Origin: Bordetella genomosp. 10 | GTDB taxonomy: Bacteria > Pseudomonadota > Gammaproteobacteria > Burkholderiales > Burkholderiaceae_B | Length of the DNA: 64,000 bases | Assembly (NCBI RefSeq): GCF_002261225.1 | Contig: NZ_NEVM01000005.1 | Coordinates: forward strand, 1,674,001-1,738,000 | Direction: 5' to 3' | In this document: piece by piece, positions 51,174-59,486 of the stretch | Numbering within the stretch: the stretch's first letter is position 1 | Layout of the letters: each line of letters begins with the position of its first letter | Notes under the pieces: model-generated | Seen by the model: only the letters and a program-made list of their open reading frames with translations | Databases searched by the model: none | Told to the model about the DNA's origin: nothing | Made by a program: the position numbers and the translations under genes

Positions 51174-53426
51174 ATGCCGCATTCCCAGTACGCACGCCAC
51201 CAGATGGGCTCCGCCACCATCGATCCCGCCGGCGAGTTCGAGGCCGGCAGTTTCGGCTGTTTCACGCTGACCTATACCGCCGGCTACTTCGGCATCGACG
51301 ACACCGGTTCGCTGAAGATCGTGCACCGCTTCGCCAGCGATATGGGCAAGCCGCAGTTCGACGATCCCCAGGGCTGGAACTACACCACGGTGGAAGCCAG
51401 CAACGGCGCGGTCCTGCAGGTCGAATACGACGGCAAGCGCAACATCCGGCCGTGGGACAAGACGCTGTTCATCCGCGTGGTGCGCGGCTACCTGGAGGAA
51501 GGCGACCGCATCGTCGTGCGCTTCGGCGACACCCGCCAGGGCTCGCCCGGCATGCGCGTGCAGACCTTCCATGAGCCCACCTTCGAGTTCCGCGTGCTGG
51601 TCGACGCCTTCGCCACCTACAACTACGTCGAACTGGAAAACTCGCCGACCATCTCCGTGATCGCCGGGCCGCCGGCCGGCTACAAGGCGGTGCTGCCCAG
51701 CCTGGCCGTATGCGGCGAGCCCCTGCGCCTGGGCTTCAAGGGCGAGGACAAATGGGGCAATCCGTCGCACCGCATGGGCGGCGCCTACGCCCTGCGCGCC
51801 AACCTGCCGCTGGCGGGACTGCCGGCCGGCTTCACGGTCGCGGCGGGCGACTACGCCACCGTCATCGGCGACCTGGTGCCCGAGCAGGCCGGCGACCTGG
51901 AAATCGAGGTCCTGCGCGACGGGCAGGTGCTGGCGCGCAGCAATCCCTGCCGCGTGGTGGCGCGCGCCGGGCGGCGCCATTTCTGGGGCGACCTGCACGG
52001 CCAGTCGGAAGAGACCATAGGCACCAATTCGGCCGAGGAACTGATCGTCTTCGCGCGCGACCGGGCCTTTCTGGACGTGATGAGCCACCAGGGCAACGAT
52101 TTCCAGATCACCACGGACTTCTGGGAGCATCTCAACACCCTGACGGCCAAATACAACGAGGACGGCCGCTTCATCATCTTCCCCGGCTACGAGTGGTCGG
52201 GCAACACCGGCCTGGGCGGCGACCGCAACGTCATGTACCTGCGTGAAGGCCGGCCCATACACCGGTCTTCGCACGCGCTGGTCGACGACCTGTCCGATCT
52301 GGACAGCGACTGCAACAGCGCGGACCAATTGTTCGACGCCCTGAAGGACGAGGACGTCGTGGTCTTCGCCCACATCGGCGGGCGCTATGCCGACATCACG
52401 CTATCGCACGACGCGCGCATCGAGCGGTCCATAGAGATCCATTCCGACTGGGGCACCTTCGAGTGGCTGCTCGAGGACGCCTTCAAGCTGGGCTACCGCG
52501 TGGGCATCCTGGCCAACAGCGACGGCCACAAGGGCCGCCATGGCGCCAGCCATCCGGGCGCGTCGCTGTTCGGCGCCTATGGCGGCCTCAGTTGCCTGAT
52601 CGCCGACGAACTGACCCGTCCCGCCATCGCCGAATGCCTGCGCCAGCGCCGCCACTACGCCACCACGGGCTGCCGCGCCTACCTGGACGTGCGCGCGCAT
52701 TTCGCGCGGCCGGCCCGGCGCTGGTCCGACGATCCCAAGCTGGGCCTGCCGGTCACGCAAAGCGCCGTCGACAGCGCCGACATGGGCGCGGTGGTGGCCT
52801 ATGACGACGACTTCGTCGAATTCGAGTTCGACGTCGCCACGCACGGGCCGATCGAGCGCGTGGAAGTGCGCAACCGCATGGACGTGGTGCATGTCCTGCG
52901 GCCCTATGCCGAGGCGGACCTGGGCAGCCGCATCCGCCTGGTCTGGGAGGGATCGGGTTATCGCGGCCGCGGCCGCCAGACGGTCTGGGATGGCGAGGCC
53001 GTGCTGGAGGGCAACGCCTTCGCCGATCCCCGGCCCATCAATTTCTGGAACCTGGACAAGACGCTGGACGCCGTCGCGCCCGGACATCTGCGCTGGCAGT
53101 CGCTGACCACGGGGGGCTTCAGCGGCGTCGACGTCCGCCTGGCGGACCCGCGCGCGGGCACGCTGAAAGTGCGCACGCCGCTCATCGACGTCGACGTGCC
53201 GGTGGCGGACATCGGCCTCGAACCCATCGTGCGCGAGAACGGCGGGATCCAACGGCGCCTGCAGATCTTCCGCCTGCCCGACGAGAACAAGGCGACCCGC
53301 ATGCGGCAGCGGGTGCGCGTGCCGCTGCACGCCGGCGAGGACAATGCCATCTATGTCCGGGTGACGACCGAGGACGGCTATTTCATCTATTCGAGTCCGG
53401 TCTATATCGAAAAAGCAGGCCGGTGA
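51174..53426 (+). CDS. DUF3604 protein, PHP-like metal-dependent hydrolase
   Basis: A 750-residue protein. The first about 260 residues are beta-rich (SFGCFTLTYTAGYFGIDDTGSLKI). The core then has FWGDLHGQSEETIGTNSAEELI, DVMSHQGNDFQI, PGYEWSG, VFAHIGGRY, IEIHSDWGTFEW and LANSDGHKGRHG. The spaced His/Asp pairs resemble the metal site of PHP phosphoesterases. No signal peptide is seen, so it is probably cytoplasmic. The substrate of DUF3604 proteins is not established. The Bug protein across the LysR gene may deliver it. Confidence 0.82.
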   Translation: MPHSQYARHQMGSATIDPAGEFEAGSFGCFTLTYTAGYFGIDDTGSLKIVHRFASDMGKPQFDDPQGWNYTTVEASNGAVLQVEYDGKRNIRPWDKTLFIRVVRGYLEEGDRIVVRFGDTRQGSPGMRVQTFHEPTFEFRVLVDAFATYNYVELENSPTISVIAGPPAGYKAVLPSLAVCGEPLRLGFKGEDKWGNPSHRMGGAYALRANLPLAGLPAGFTVAAGDYATVIGDLVPEQAGDLEIEVLRDGQVLARSNPCRVVARAGRRHFWGDLHGQSEETIGTNSAEELIVFARDRAFLDVMSHQGNDFQITTDFWEHLNTLTAKYNEDGRFIIFPGYEWSGNTGLGGDRNVMYLREGRPIHRSSHALVDDLSDLDSDCNSADQLFDALKDEDVVVFAHIGGRYADITLSHDARIERSIEIHSDWGTFEWLLEDAFKLGYRVGILANSDGHKGRHGASHPGASLFGAYGGLSCLIADELTRPAIAECLRQRRHYATTGCRAYLDVRAHFARPARRWSDDPKLGLPVTQSAVDSADMGAVVAYDDDFVEFEFDVATHGPIERVEVRNRMDVVHVLRPYAEADLGSRIRLVWEGSGYRGRGRQTVWDGEAVLEGNAFADPRPINFWNLDKTLDAVAPGHLRWQSLTTGGFSGVDVRLADPRAGTLKVRTPLIDVDVPVADIGLEPIVRENGGIQRRLQIFRLPDENKATRMRQRVRVPLHAGEDNAIYVRVTTEDGYFIYSSPVYIEKAGR

Positions 53427-53460
53427 ACAAGCGGGCGCGCATGGCCGCGGACGCCCGGCG

Positions 53461-54072
53461 TCATTGGATAGACGCGCCCGTGCGCACCACCACCGCATAG
53501 AGGTCGGCGATGGTCGCCAGCGCGCCCTCGTGCAGCGCCTCGGCCGTCACGTCCACCGCTTCCGTGCGGATCGGCCGGGTCGCGCAGGCGTCGGCGGCCA
53601 CGGTGGGCTGGTTGCCGCGCAGGAAGGCGCCCTCGGCGGTGAAGGTCACGCACATGTGGGTCATGAAGCCGATGACGATGACCTGCTTGTTGCCGGCCGC
53701 ATCCACGCGCTCGCCCAGGTCGGTGCCGACGAAGGCGTTGGGCGCCGTCTTGACGACGACGGGCTCGTCCGCCAGCGGCGCGACGGCGGGATGGATCTGG
53801 CCGATGTCGGCGCCGAGATCGTAAGGCGAGCCCTTGCCACCGTCGTGGACGACGTGGATGATCTTCGCCCCCGCGGCGCGCGCCCGCGCCAGCAGATCGG
53901 CCGCCGAGGCCAGGGCCGCCTGCCAGCCGGCCAACTCCATGACGCCGCGCGTGTAGGTGTTCTGGTAGTCCACCAGGATCAGGGTGGCGGCGGCCAGCGT
54001 GGCGGGCGTGGGGTCCAGTCCGTTGAGCTGGCGCAGGGTGGTCGGGGTCGGGGTCGGGGTCGGGGCGTTCAT
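53461..54072 (-). CDS. Isochorismatase-like cysteine hydrolase
   Basis: A 203-residue protein. The fold starts at about residue 30 with LILVDYQNTYTRGVM (catalytic Asp), continues with Lys in PVVVKTAPNAFVGTDL and has the catalytic cysteine in IGFMTHMCVTFTAEGAF. The N-terminus holds four Pro-Thr repeats encoded by a hexanucleotide repeat. It hydrolyses an amide or vinyl ether of unknown kind. It is divergent from a GlxA-type regulator gene, a common arrangement. Confidence 0.85.
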   Translation of the reverse strand: MNAPTPTPTPTTLRQLNGLDPTPATLAAATLILVDYQNTYTRGVMELAGWQAALASAADLLARARAAGAKIIHVVHDGGKGSPYDLGADIGQIHPAVAPLADEPVVVKTAPNAFVGTDLGERVDAAGNKQVIVIGFMTHMCVTFTAEGAFLRGNQPTVAADACATRPIRTEAVDVTAEALHEGALATIADLYAVVVRTGASIQ

Positions 54073-54157
54073 GGCTGTGCTTCCTTCGGAGAGGCGAAAT
54101 TGACGTGATGAAGTCGGGCCATCGGAAATGACCGTCTTGCCATGCTAAGAACGCCAT

Positions 54158-54200
54158 GGAATGTCCGCAATGTCGCATAACATGCAGATTCCGACATTCC
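54158..54200. promoter_or_regulatory. Nested inverted repeats between the hydrolase and GlxA-type genes
   Basis: GGAATGTC (54158-54165) and GACATTCC (54193-54200) form one 8-bp dyad. AATGTCG (54169-54175) with CGACATT (54192-54198) forms a second that shares the right arm. They end 16 bp before the regulator start. AraC-type activators often bind such spaced half-sites. Confidence 0.45.
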
Positions 54201-54216
54201 GGGATTCGCCTCCATC

Positions 54217-55224
54217 GTGGCAACCATAGAACGCCTCATCGTCATCGTCCTGTTCGAACACGTCGACCTGCTGGACGTCAGCGGTCCGGCGGAAGTGTTT
54301 GCGCTGCTCCAGCGCGAAATGGACGAACCGACGGGCTACCGGGTGGTGCTGGCGGCCGAGACGCTTGCGCCGGTCACGACCTCGGCCGGCGTGCGCGTGC
54401 TGCCCCACGCCACGTTTGCGGACCTGGCCCGCCACGGGATCGACACCCTGGTGGTGCCCGGCGCGGTGGAGGTCGACGCGCAACGCGGCGTGCGCGCCGT
54501 GGTGGCGCCCGCGGTGGTGGCGTGGGTGAAGGCGCTTGCGGCCAACACGCGGCGCATCGCCTCCGTCTGCGTGGGCGCCCACGTGCTGGCCGCGGCGGGC
54601 CTGCTGGACGGCCGCCGCGCCACCACGCACTGGTCCACCGCGCGGCAGCTCGCCGACGAGCATCCTGAAGTGAAAGTCGATGCCGACCCGATCTTCATCC
54701 GCGACCGCGACGTCTGGACCGGCGCCGGGCTGACCGCCTGCCTGGACCTGGCGCTGGCCCTGGTCGCCGACGACTTCGGCGAGCGGCAGGCCCTGCGCGT
54801 CGCCCGCCAGCTCGTCATGTTCCTCAAGCGCCCGAGCGGACAAAGCCAGTTCAGCGCCTCGCTGGAGCCGGCCTCGAAGACCCGGCGCATGGATGCGCTG
54901 CGCCACTACATCATGCGCCGCATCGCCGAGCCCATCACCATCGCCGAGCTGGCCGCGCAGGCCCACGTCAGCGACCGCCAACTGACCCGTATCTTCAAGA
55001 CCGAACTGAACACGACGCCGGCCGCCTACATCGAATCGGTGCGCGTGGAAATGGCGCGCAACCGCCTGGAAACCACGGACGAACCGCTGGACCACATCGC
55101 CGCGGCCTGCGGCTTCAACACGACCGACACGCTCAACCGCGCATTCCGCCGGAAGCTGGACACCACGCCGGCCGAATACCGCGGCAGGTTCAGGACGGTT
55201 CCCGCGGGAAATCCGCTATGCTAG
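54217..55224 (+). CDS. GlxA-type regulator: DJ-1/PfpI domain plus AraC HTH
   Basis: A 335-residue protein. The N-terminal DJ-1/PfpI-like domain (about 5-190) has LFEHVDLLDVSGPAEVF, TLVVPGAVEV and SVCVGAHVLAAAGLL with the elbow cysteine. The C-terminal AraC double HTH (about 230-330) has AEPITIAELAAQAHVSDRQLTRIFK and HIAAACGFNTTDTLNRAFRR. It starts with GTG at 54217. It probably senses a metabolite handled by the divergent hydrolase. Confidence 0.9.
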   Translation: MATIERLIVIVLFEHVDLLDVSGPAEVFALLQREMDEPTGYRVVLAAETLAPVTTSAGVRVLPHATFADLARHGIDTLVVPGAVEVDAQRGVRAVVAPAVVAWVKALAANTRRIASVCVGAHVLAAAGLLDGRRATTHWSTARQLADEHPEVKVDADPIFIRDRDVWTGAGLTACLDLALALVADDFGERQALRVARQLVMFLKRPSGQSQFSASLEPASKTRRMDALRHYIMRRIAEPITIAELAAQAHVSDRQLTRIFKTELNTTPAAYIESVRVEMARNRLETTDEPLDHIAAACGFNTTDTLNRAFRRKLDTTPAEYRGRFRTVPAGNPLC

Positions 55225-55237
55225 GACCGTTTTTCCT

Positions 55238-55264
55238 CTGCTTGCGCTGCGCCAGCGCAAGCAG
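55238..55264. other. Perfect 12-bp-stem hairpin before the LacI gene
   Basis: CTGCTTGCGCTG and CAGCGCAAGCAG are separated by only CGC. It lies 13 bp after the GlxA-type gene and 24 bp before the LacI ATG. No T tract follows on either strand, so it is either a rho-assisted terminator of the upstream gene or an operator/leader hairpin of the LacI gene. Confidence 0.5.
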
Positions 55265-55288
55265 GCACGATCCAACGTCTAAAACCCC

Positions 55289-56335
55289 ATGCGATCCAAG
55301 CCCTGCCCTCCGTCGACCCCGGCCTCGAAACCTCTCTCCCCGGTCAATAGGCCGACCCTGGCGGACGTAGCAAAGGTAGCGGGCGTATCGAAAATCACCG
55401 CATCCCGTGCGCTGGGCAATCCGACGATCGTTTCCGAAGCCACGCGCCTGAAGGTCCAGGAAGCCGTAGCGAAAACCGGCTATGTGCCGAATCTTCTCGC
55501 GGGCGGCCTGAAATCCGCGCGCAGCCGGCTGGTTGCATGCCTGGTGCCGACAATATCCTCGGGTTCCGCGTTCATACTGGCGGTCCAGTCATTGACCGAG
55601 ACGCTGGCGGCCAGCGGCTACCAGGTCATGCTGGGACAACGGGGTTATGGCGAACAGGGAGAAGATGCCCTGCTCGACGCGGTCATCGGGCGGCGCGTCG
55701 ACGGCATCGTGTTGATCGGCGCCATGCAGACGTCATCCCTGCGCCAACGCCTGCGCGATACCGGGATTCCGGTCATCGAAGCATGGGACATGACACGTAC
55801 TCCCATCGACATGCTGGTCGGCTTTTCCCATGAAAAAATAGGCGCGGCGGTCGCGAACTACGTACACAGCAAGGGCTATCGCAAGCCAACGATGATCGTC
55901 GCCAGGGAGCCGCGCAGCACGGCGCGCGGTCATGGATTCCTGAAAGAGGCGCGTCGACTGGGCTACGGCGACGTACCCGCCACCCGGATCGACGCGCCCA
56001 CACGCATGCGTCACGGCCGGCAAGGCGCCGCGGAACTGCTCCGGCAACATCCGGATCTGGATGTCATCTTCTGCGCGACCGACCTGGTCGCCCTGGGGGC
56101 GATAACGGAACTACACACGCAAGGCAAGCGCGTGCCGGATGACATTGGCATCGTCGGGTTCGGCGATCTGGATTTCGCGGTCGATGCCGAACCGCCGCTT
56201 ACCACCGTCCAGATCGACAGCATCGAGATCGGCCGACGCGCGGCCCGCATGCTGGTGGAAAGAATAGAAGGCGGCCCGATCGCCGATCCCGTCGTGGATC
56301 TCGGCTTCACCGTCATGGAACGCGCCAGCGGTTAA
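55289..56335 (+). CDS. LacI-family regulator (gluconate-repressor type)
   Basis: A 348-residue regulator. The HTH is at residues 22-45 (PTLADVAKVAGVSKITASRALG) with hinge helix VPNLLAGGLKSARS. The periplasmic-binding-like effector domain (about 75-340) contains DGIVLIGAMQ and DLDVIFCATDLVALGAI, with PDDIGIVGFGDLDFA near the end. It is convergent with the six-gene acid-sugar operon and is the best candidate to bind the twin operators upstream of that operon. Confidence 0.9.
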   Translation: MRSKPCPPSTPASKPLSPVNRPTLADVAKVAGVSKITASRALGNPTIVSEATRLKVQEAVAKTGYVPNLLAGGLKSARSRLVACLVPTISSGSAFILAVQSLTETLAASGYQVMLGQRGYGEQGEDALLDAVIGRRVDGIVLIGAMQTSSLRQRLRDTGIPVIEAWDMTRTPIDMLVGFSHEKIGAAVANYVHSKGYRKPTMIVAREPRSTARGHGFLKEARRLGYGDVPATRIDAPTRMRHGRQGAAELLRQHPDLDVIFCATDLVALGAITELHTQGKRVPDDIGIVGFGDLDFAVDAEPPLTTVQIDSIEIGRRAARMLVERIEGGPIADPVVDLGFTVMERASG

Positions 56336-56347
56336 CCCGCGCCCTGA

Positions 56348-57319
56348 TCAGTCGAGACTGATGTTGGCGCTCTTCACCACCTGCGCCCAGCGCCTGGTCT
56401 CCGCTTCCTGCCAGGCGTCGGCATCCTTCCACGGCGACGCGACGACCTCGAAGCCCTGCTTTTCCAGGATATCCCTGGATTTTGGATCGGTGAGCGCGGC
56501 GCGCAATTTTTCGGAAAGCCACTCGACAACCGCGGTCGGCGTCCGCTTCGGCACCGCGATGTTTTGCCAGGAATACACGACCATCCCGGATATGCCGGCT
56601 TCCTGCATTGTTGGCACGTCGGGCAAGCCTGGATCCCGCCGCTCGCCGGTGCACGCCACCGCAATGAGTTTCCCGGCCTTGACGTAGGGCAGCACCGCGC
56701 CGAGATTCATGAACATCACGTTGACCTGGCCGCTCAGCGTATCGGTAATGGCCGCGCCGCCGCCACGATATGGCACGTCCACCCCTTCCGTGTGCGTGCG
56801 CTGGCGAAAGAGCACCGCGGAAAGATGGTCTGAAGATCCGCTTCCCGAATTGGCGTACGACATCCGGTCAGGATGACGCTTTGCATATTCAAGCAGCTCG
56901 GGCAGCGTACGCACCTTCAGATTTGGATTTACCACCAGCACGTTGGGTGTTCGAACCGCCTGTGTCAAATAGCGGAAATCCGTGGTGGGGTCGTAATTCA
57001 GTTTCTTATAGACGGAAGGATTGATCGCGAATGTGCCGATCGAGCCTATCAGCATCGTGTAGCCATCGGGGGCGGCACGCTTCAACTCCACCGCGCCGAT
57101 GCTGCCGTTGGCCCCGGGCTTGTTGTCGATAACCACGGTTTGCCCGAGCACGCGCGTCAAGGCCGGCTGGATGGCGCGCGCGGTGATGTCCGAAGACCCG
57201 CCGGGCACGAAAGGGACAATCATGGTCAATGGATGGTCCGGGAAATCCGCGGCCTCGCCGGTCATGCTCCAGCAAGCCAATGCCGCCACGGCGATAAGCC
57301 GGGCAAGTCTGAATTTCAT
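56348..57319 (-). CDS. TctC/Bug-family periplasmic binding protein, last gene of the operon
   Basis: A 323-residue Bug protein with signal peptide MKFRLARLIAVAALACWSMTGEA, FPDHPLTMIVPFVPGGSSDITARAI, DNKPGANGSIGAVELKRAAPDGYTMLIGS and VPYRGGGAAITDT. It ends 12 bp from the convergent LacI gene. It is the second Bug protein of the unit; the other is three genes into the operon. Each may take a different acid sugar. Confidence 0.87.
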   Translation of the reverse strand: MKFRLARLIAVAALACWSMTGEAADFPDHPLTMIVPFVPGGSSDITARAIQPALTRVLGQTVVIDNKPGANGSIGAVELKRAAPDGYTMLIGSIGTFAINPSVYKKLNYDPTTDFRYLTQAVRTPNVLVVNPNLKVRTLPELLEYAKRHPDRMSYANSGSGSSDHLSAVLFRQRTHTEGVDVPYRGGGAAITDTLSGQVNVMFMNLGAVLPYVKAGKLIAVACTGERRDPGLPDVPTMQEAGISGMVVYSWQNIAVPKRTPTAVVEWLSEKLRAALTDPKSRDILEKQGFEVVASPWKDADAWQEAETRRWAQVVKSANISLD

Positions 57320-57383
57320 GCCTGTCTCCGTTCTTGAATGGTGGTACAGCAGCGGACCGGGCCGGATCGGCCCATGCCAGGTC

Positions 57384-58451
57384 CTATTCGACAACAGGGG
57401 CGGCGGCTGAAAAGCTGTCCAGGCCCAGCCGGCGCGCGCAGGCGTCCAAACGGGACAACAATTCGGCGCTCAGGTCCAGCCCATCCCGCAGTTGCCGCGC
57501 CTGCGCGCGCAATGCGGCCTCTCCAGGCAGGCGTACGCCGGCGCCCCCCGGGATCGGGCGGCTCGCCTCGCATTGGTCCACCAGCGCCGACATGGCGCGC
57601 AGGAAGGCGGCCTTGCCGTCTCCGAATCGCCCTGGATCGACGATCAGCAAAAACACGCCTTGCGCGCCGCGCTCACGGGCCTGGTCGCGGCCAAAGCCGG
57701 AAAGCGCGAGCGCAAAGGCCTCCACCATCAATCCAAAGCCGAAGCCTTTGTAGCCAAATTCCAAGCCCCCCACGGGCAGCAAGGTCCCGGGAGGATCGGT
57801 GTTGACCGCCGCGGGGTCGTCCGTGGCGCGCCCCTGGTTGTCGAGCAACCACGGCCCCGGCAAGGCCTTGCCCGCCGCCAGGGCCGCTACCACGGCGCCG
57901 TTGCTCAACATGGATGTGCTCTGGTCTATCAGCAAGGGAGCACGCTCGGTGGGGATGCAGAGCGCGACGGGATTGGATGTGATGACGGGGTCGATTCCGC
58001 CCGGCGGCGCCACCGAGGCCACGCCGGGATCGGTAACCATGAGCAGGCCCAGCAGTTCGCGCGAAACCAGATCGGCCAGGTAGGCTTGCAGCGCGCCTAT
58101 GTGGGAGCAGCCGGCCACGGTCGCCGTCACCACGGCATGGCGCGCCGCGCGAGTCACGGCTTGCGCCAGCATCCTGTCCATGACCCATGCCCCGGGCAGG
58201 CGGTCGACCCGCCAACTGAAGCTGCCACCTTGATCGGACAAAGTCTCTATGCGCCCTTCCCTCGCAATCCGGCCGTCGGCAAGCCGTTCGAGGTAAGTGG
58301 GCAGCATCGCAAGGCCATGGGTATGGCGTCCCAACAACTGCCCCTGCACCAGCCTGCGGGCGACCGCGCCGGCCATGTCGGCGCCGAGTCCGCCGCGTTG
58401 CAGCAGCACCGTTGCCGCCGCCACGGCATGATTCGCATGGATAAACGACAT
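57384..58451 (-). CDS. Ldh-family (malate/L-lactate/ureidoglycolate type) NAD(P) oxidoreductase
   Basis: A 355-residue member of the YlbC/ComC/YbiC family. It has the GRHTHGLAMLPTYLERLADG segment, catalytic His region GCSHIGALQAYLADLV, GIDPVITSNPVALCIPT and EFGYKGFGFGLMVEAFALALSG. These enzymes reduce 2-oxo acids or oxidise 2-hydroxy acids with NAD(P). In this operon it may act on an oxo-acid product of the dehydratase/aldolase pair. The gap to the next Bug gene is 64 bp. Confidence 0.85.
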   Translation of the reverse strand: MSFIHANHAVAAATVLLQRGGLGADMAGAVARRLVQGQLLGRHTHGLAMLPTYLERLADGRIAREGRIETLSDQGGSFSWRVDRLPGAWVMDRMLAQAVTRAARHAVVTATVAGCSHIGALQAYLADLVSRELLGLLMVTDPGVASVAPPGGIDPVITSNPVALCIPTERAPLLIDQSTSMLSNGAVVAALAAGKALPGPWLLDNQGRATDDPAAVNTDPPGTLLPVGGLEFGYKGFGFGLMVEAFALALSGFGRDQARERGAQGVFLLIVDPGRFGDGKAAFLRAMSALVDQCEASRPIPGGAGVRLPGEAALRAQARQLRDGLDLSAELLSRLDACARRLGLDSFSAAAPVVE

Positions 58452-58466
58452 CGAAACTTCCTCCCG

Positions 58467-59486
58467 CTATTGAAGCTTGATACCGGCGTCCTGGATCAAC
58501 TTTCCCCATCGGGAGGTTTCCGAGGCCAGGAACTCACGCAGCGCCTCGGGCCCACGCACATCCGGGTCGGCGCCCAGGTCCTCGAACGCTTTCCGCATTG
58601 CGGGCTCGCGCATGATCTCGCCGATGGCCTGCGACAGCCGGGCCGTGACCTGTGAGGACGTATTCGCGGGCGCGAACACGGCAAACCAGCCAACGACATC
58701 GAAACCAGGAAGCCCCGATTCGATCGCCGTAGGCACCCCCGGCAACAAGGCGGAGCGCTTTGGGCCGGTGACGGCGATGGGCCGCAGCGTTCGCGCGCGA
58801 ACCTGCTGCGCCAGAACTGCCACGTTGTCGATCGCGGCTTGCAAGCGGCCGGCCAGCAGGTCCGGCGTGAGCGCCCCCGTGCCGGCATAGGGAACGTAGA
58901 GAAGATCGACCCCGTTCATGCGTTTGAACATCTCCCACGCCAGATGTTGGCCGCCTCCGGGCGCCGACGCCGCATAGTTGATCTCGCCCGGATGAGCTTT
59001 TGCGTAGGCAATCAACTCGCTCACGGAATGCACTGGAAGCGAAGGATGCACGACAAGGAGATAGGGCGTCGTCGCTACCAGGGAGACAGGTTCGAAATCC
59101 TTGCTGGCATCGAAGGGCGTCGTGGGATACAGCGCCCGATAGGTGGCCAGCGTGCTGCTGGAAAAGAGCAGCGTGTAGCCGTCCGGGCGCGCCTTCGCCA
59201 CCTCATTGGCGCCGATCATGCCGCTTGCGCCGGGTTTGTTCTCGACGATGAACTGGCGCCCCAGTTTTTGGGACAGGCCGTTCGCGACCATTCGCGCCAA
59301 TACGTCGGTCGAACCTCCCGGCGGAAAACCCACGATCAGCCGCACGGGCTTGTCGGGGTAATCCGGCGCGGCCACGGCGGACGCCGCATGGAGCATCGCC
59401 AGGCCAAGGACAGCCGCCACAGCCCGGGATGACAGCCGTCCCATAAGGGTGCGACGGGACCGATAGATCTTCGCGCGGGCCGTCAT
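58467..59486 (-). CDS. TctC/Bug-family periplasmic binding protein
   Basis: A 339-residue Bug protein. A basic leader is followed by VAAVLGLAMLHAASAVAA, then YPDKPVRLIVGFPPGGSTDVLARMV, VENKPGASGMIGANEVAKARPDGYTLLFSSS and VPYAGTGALTPDLLAG. ATG 59486 overlaps the MFS stop (ATGA) with GGAG nine bases upstream; the internal ATG at 59444 gives a more usual leader. Its coupling to the MFS gene is notable, since Bug proteins normally work with TctAB permeases. Confidence 0.87.
   Translation of the reverse strand: MTARAKIYRSRRTLMGRLSSRAVAAVLGLAMLHAASAVAAPDYPDKPVRLIVGFPPGGSTDVLARMVANGLSQKLGRQFIVENKPGASGMIGANEVAKARPDGYTLLFSSSTLATYRALYPTTPFDASKDFEPVSLVATTPYLLVVHPSLPVHSVSELIAYAKAHPGEINYAASAPGGGQHLAWEMFKRMNGVDLLYVPYAGTGALTPDLLAGRLQAAIDNVAVLAQQVRARTLRPIAVTGPKRSALLPGVPTAIESGLPGFDVVGWFAVFAPANTSSQVTARLSQAIGEIMREPAMRKAFEDLGADPDVRGPEALREFLASETSRWGKLIQDAGIKLQ

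Noticed and set aside
54041..54066. TCGGGG hexanucleotide repeat at the start of the isochorismatase gene as a phase-variation tract
   Set aside because: The unit is six bases, so gains or losses keep the frame and only change the number of Pro-Thr pairs. It cannot switch the gene on and off.
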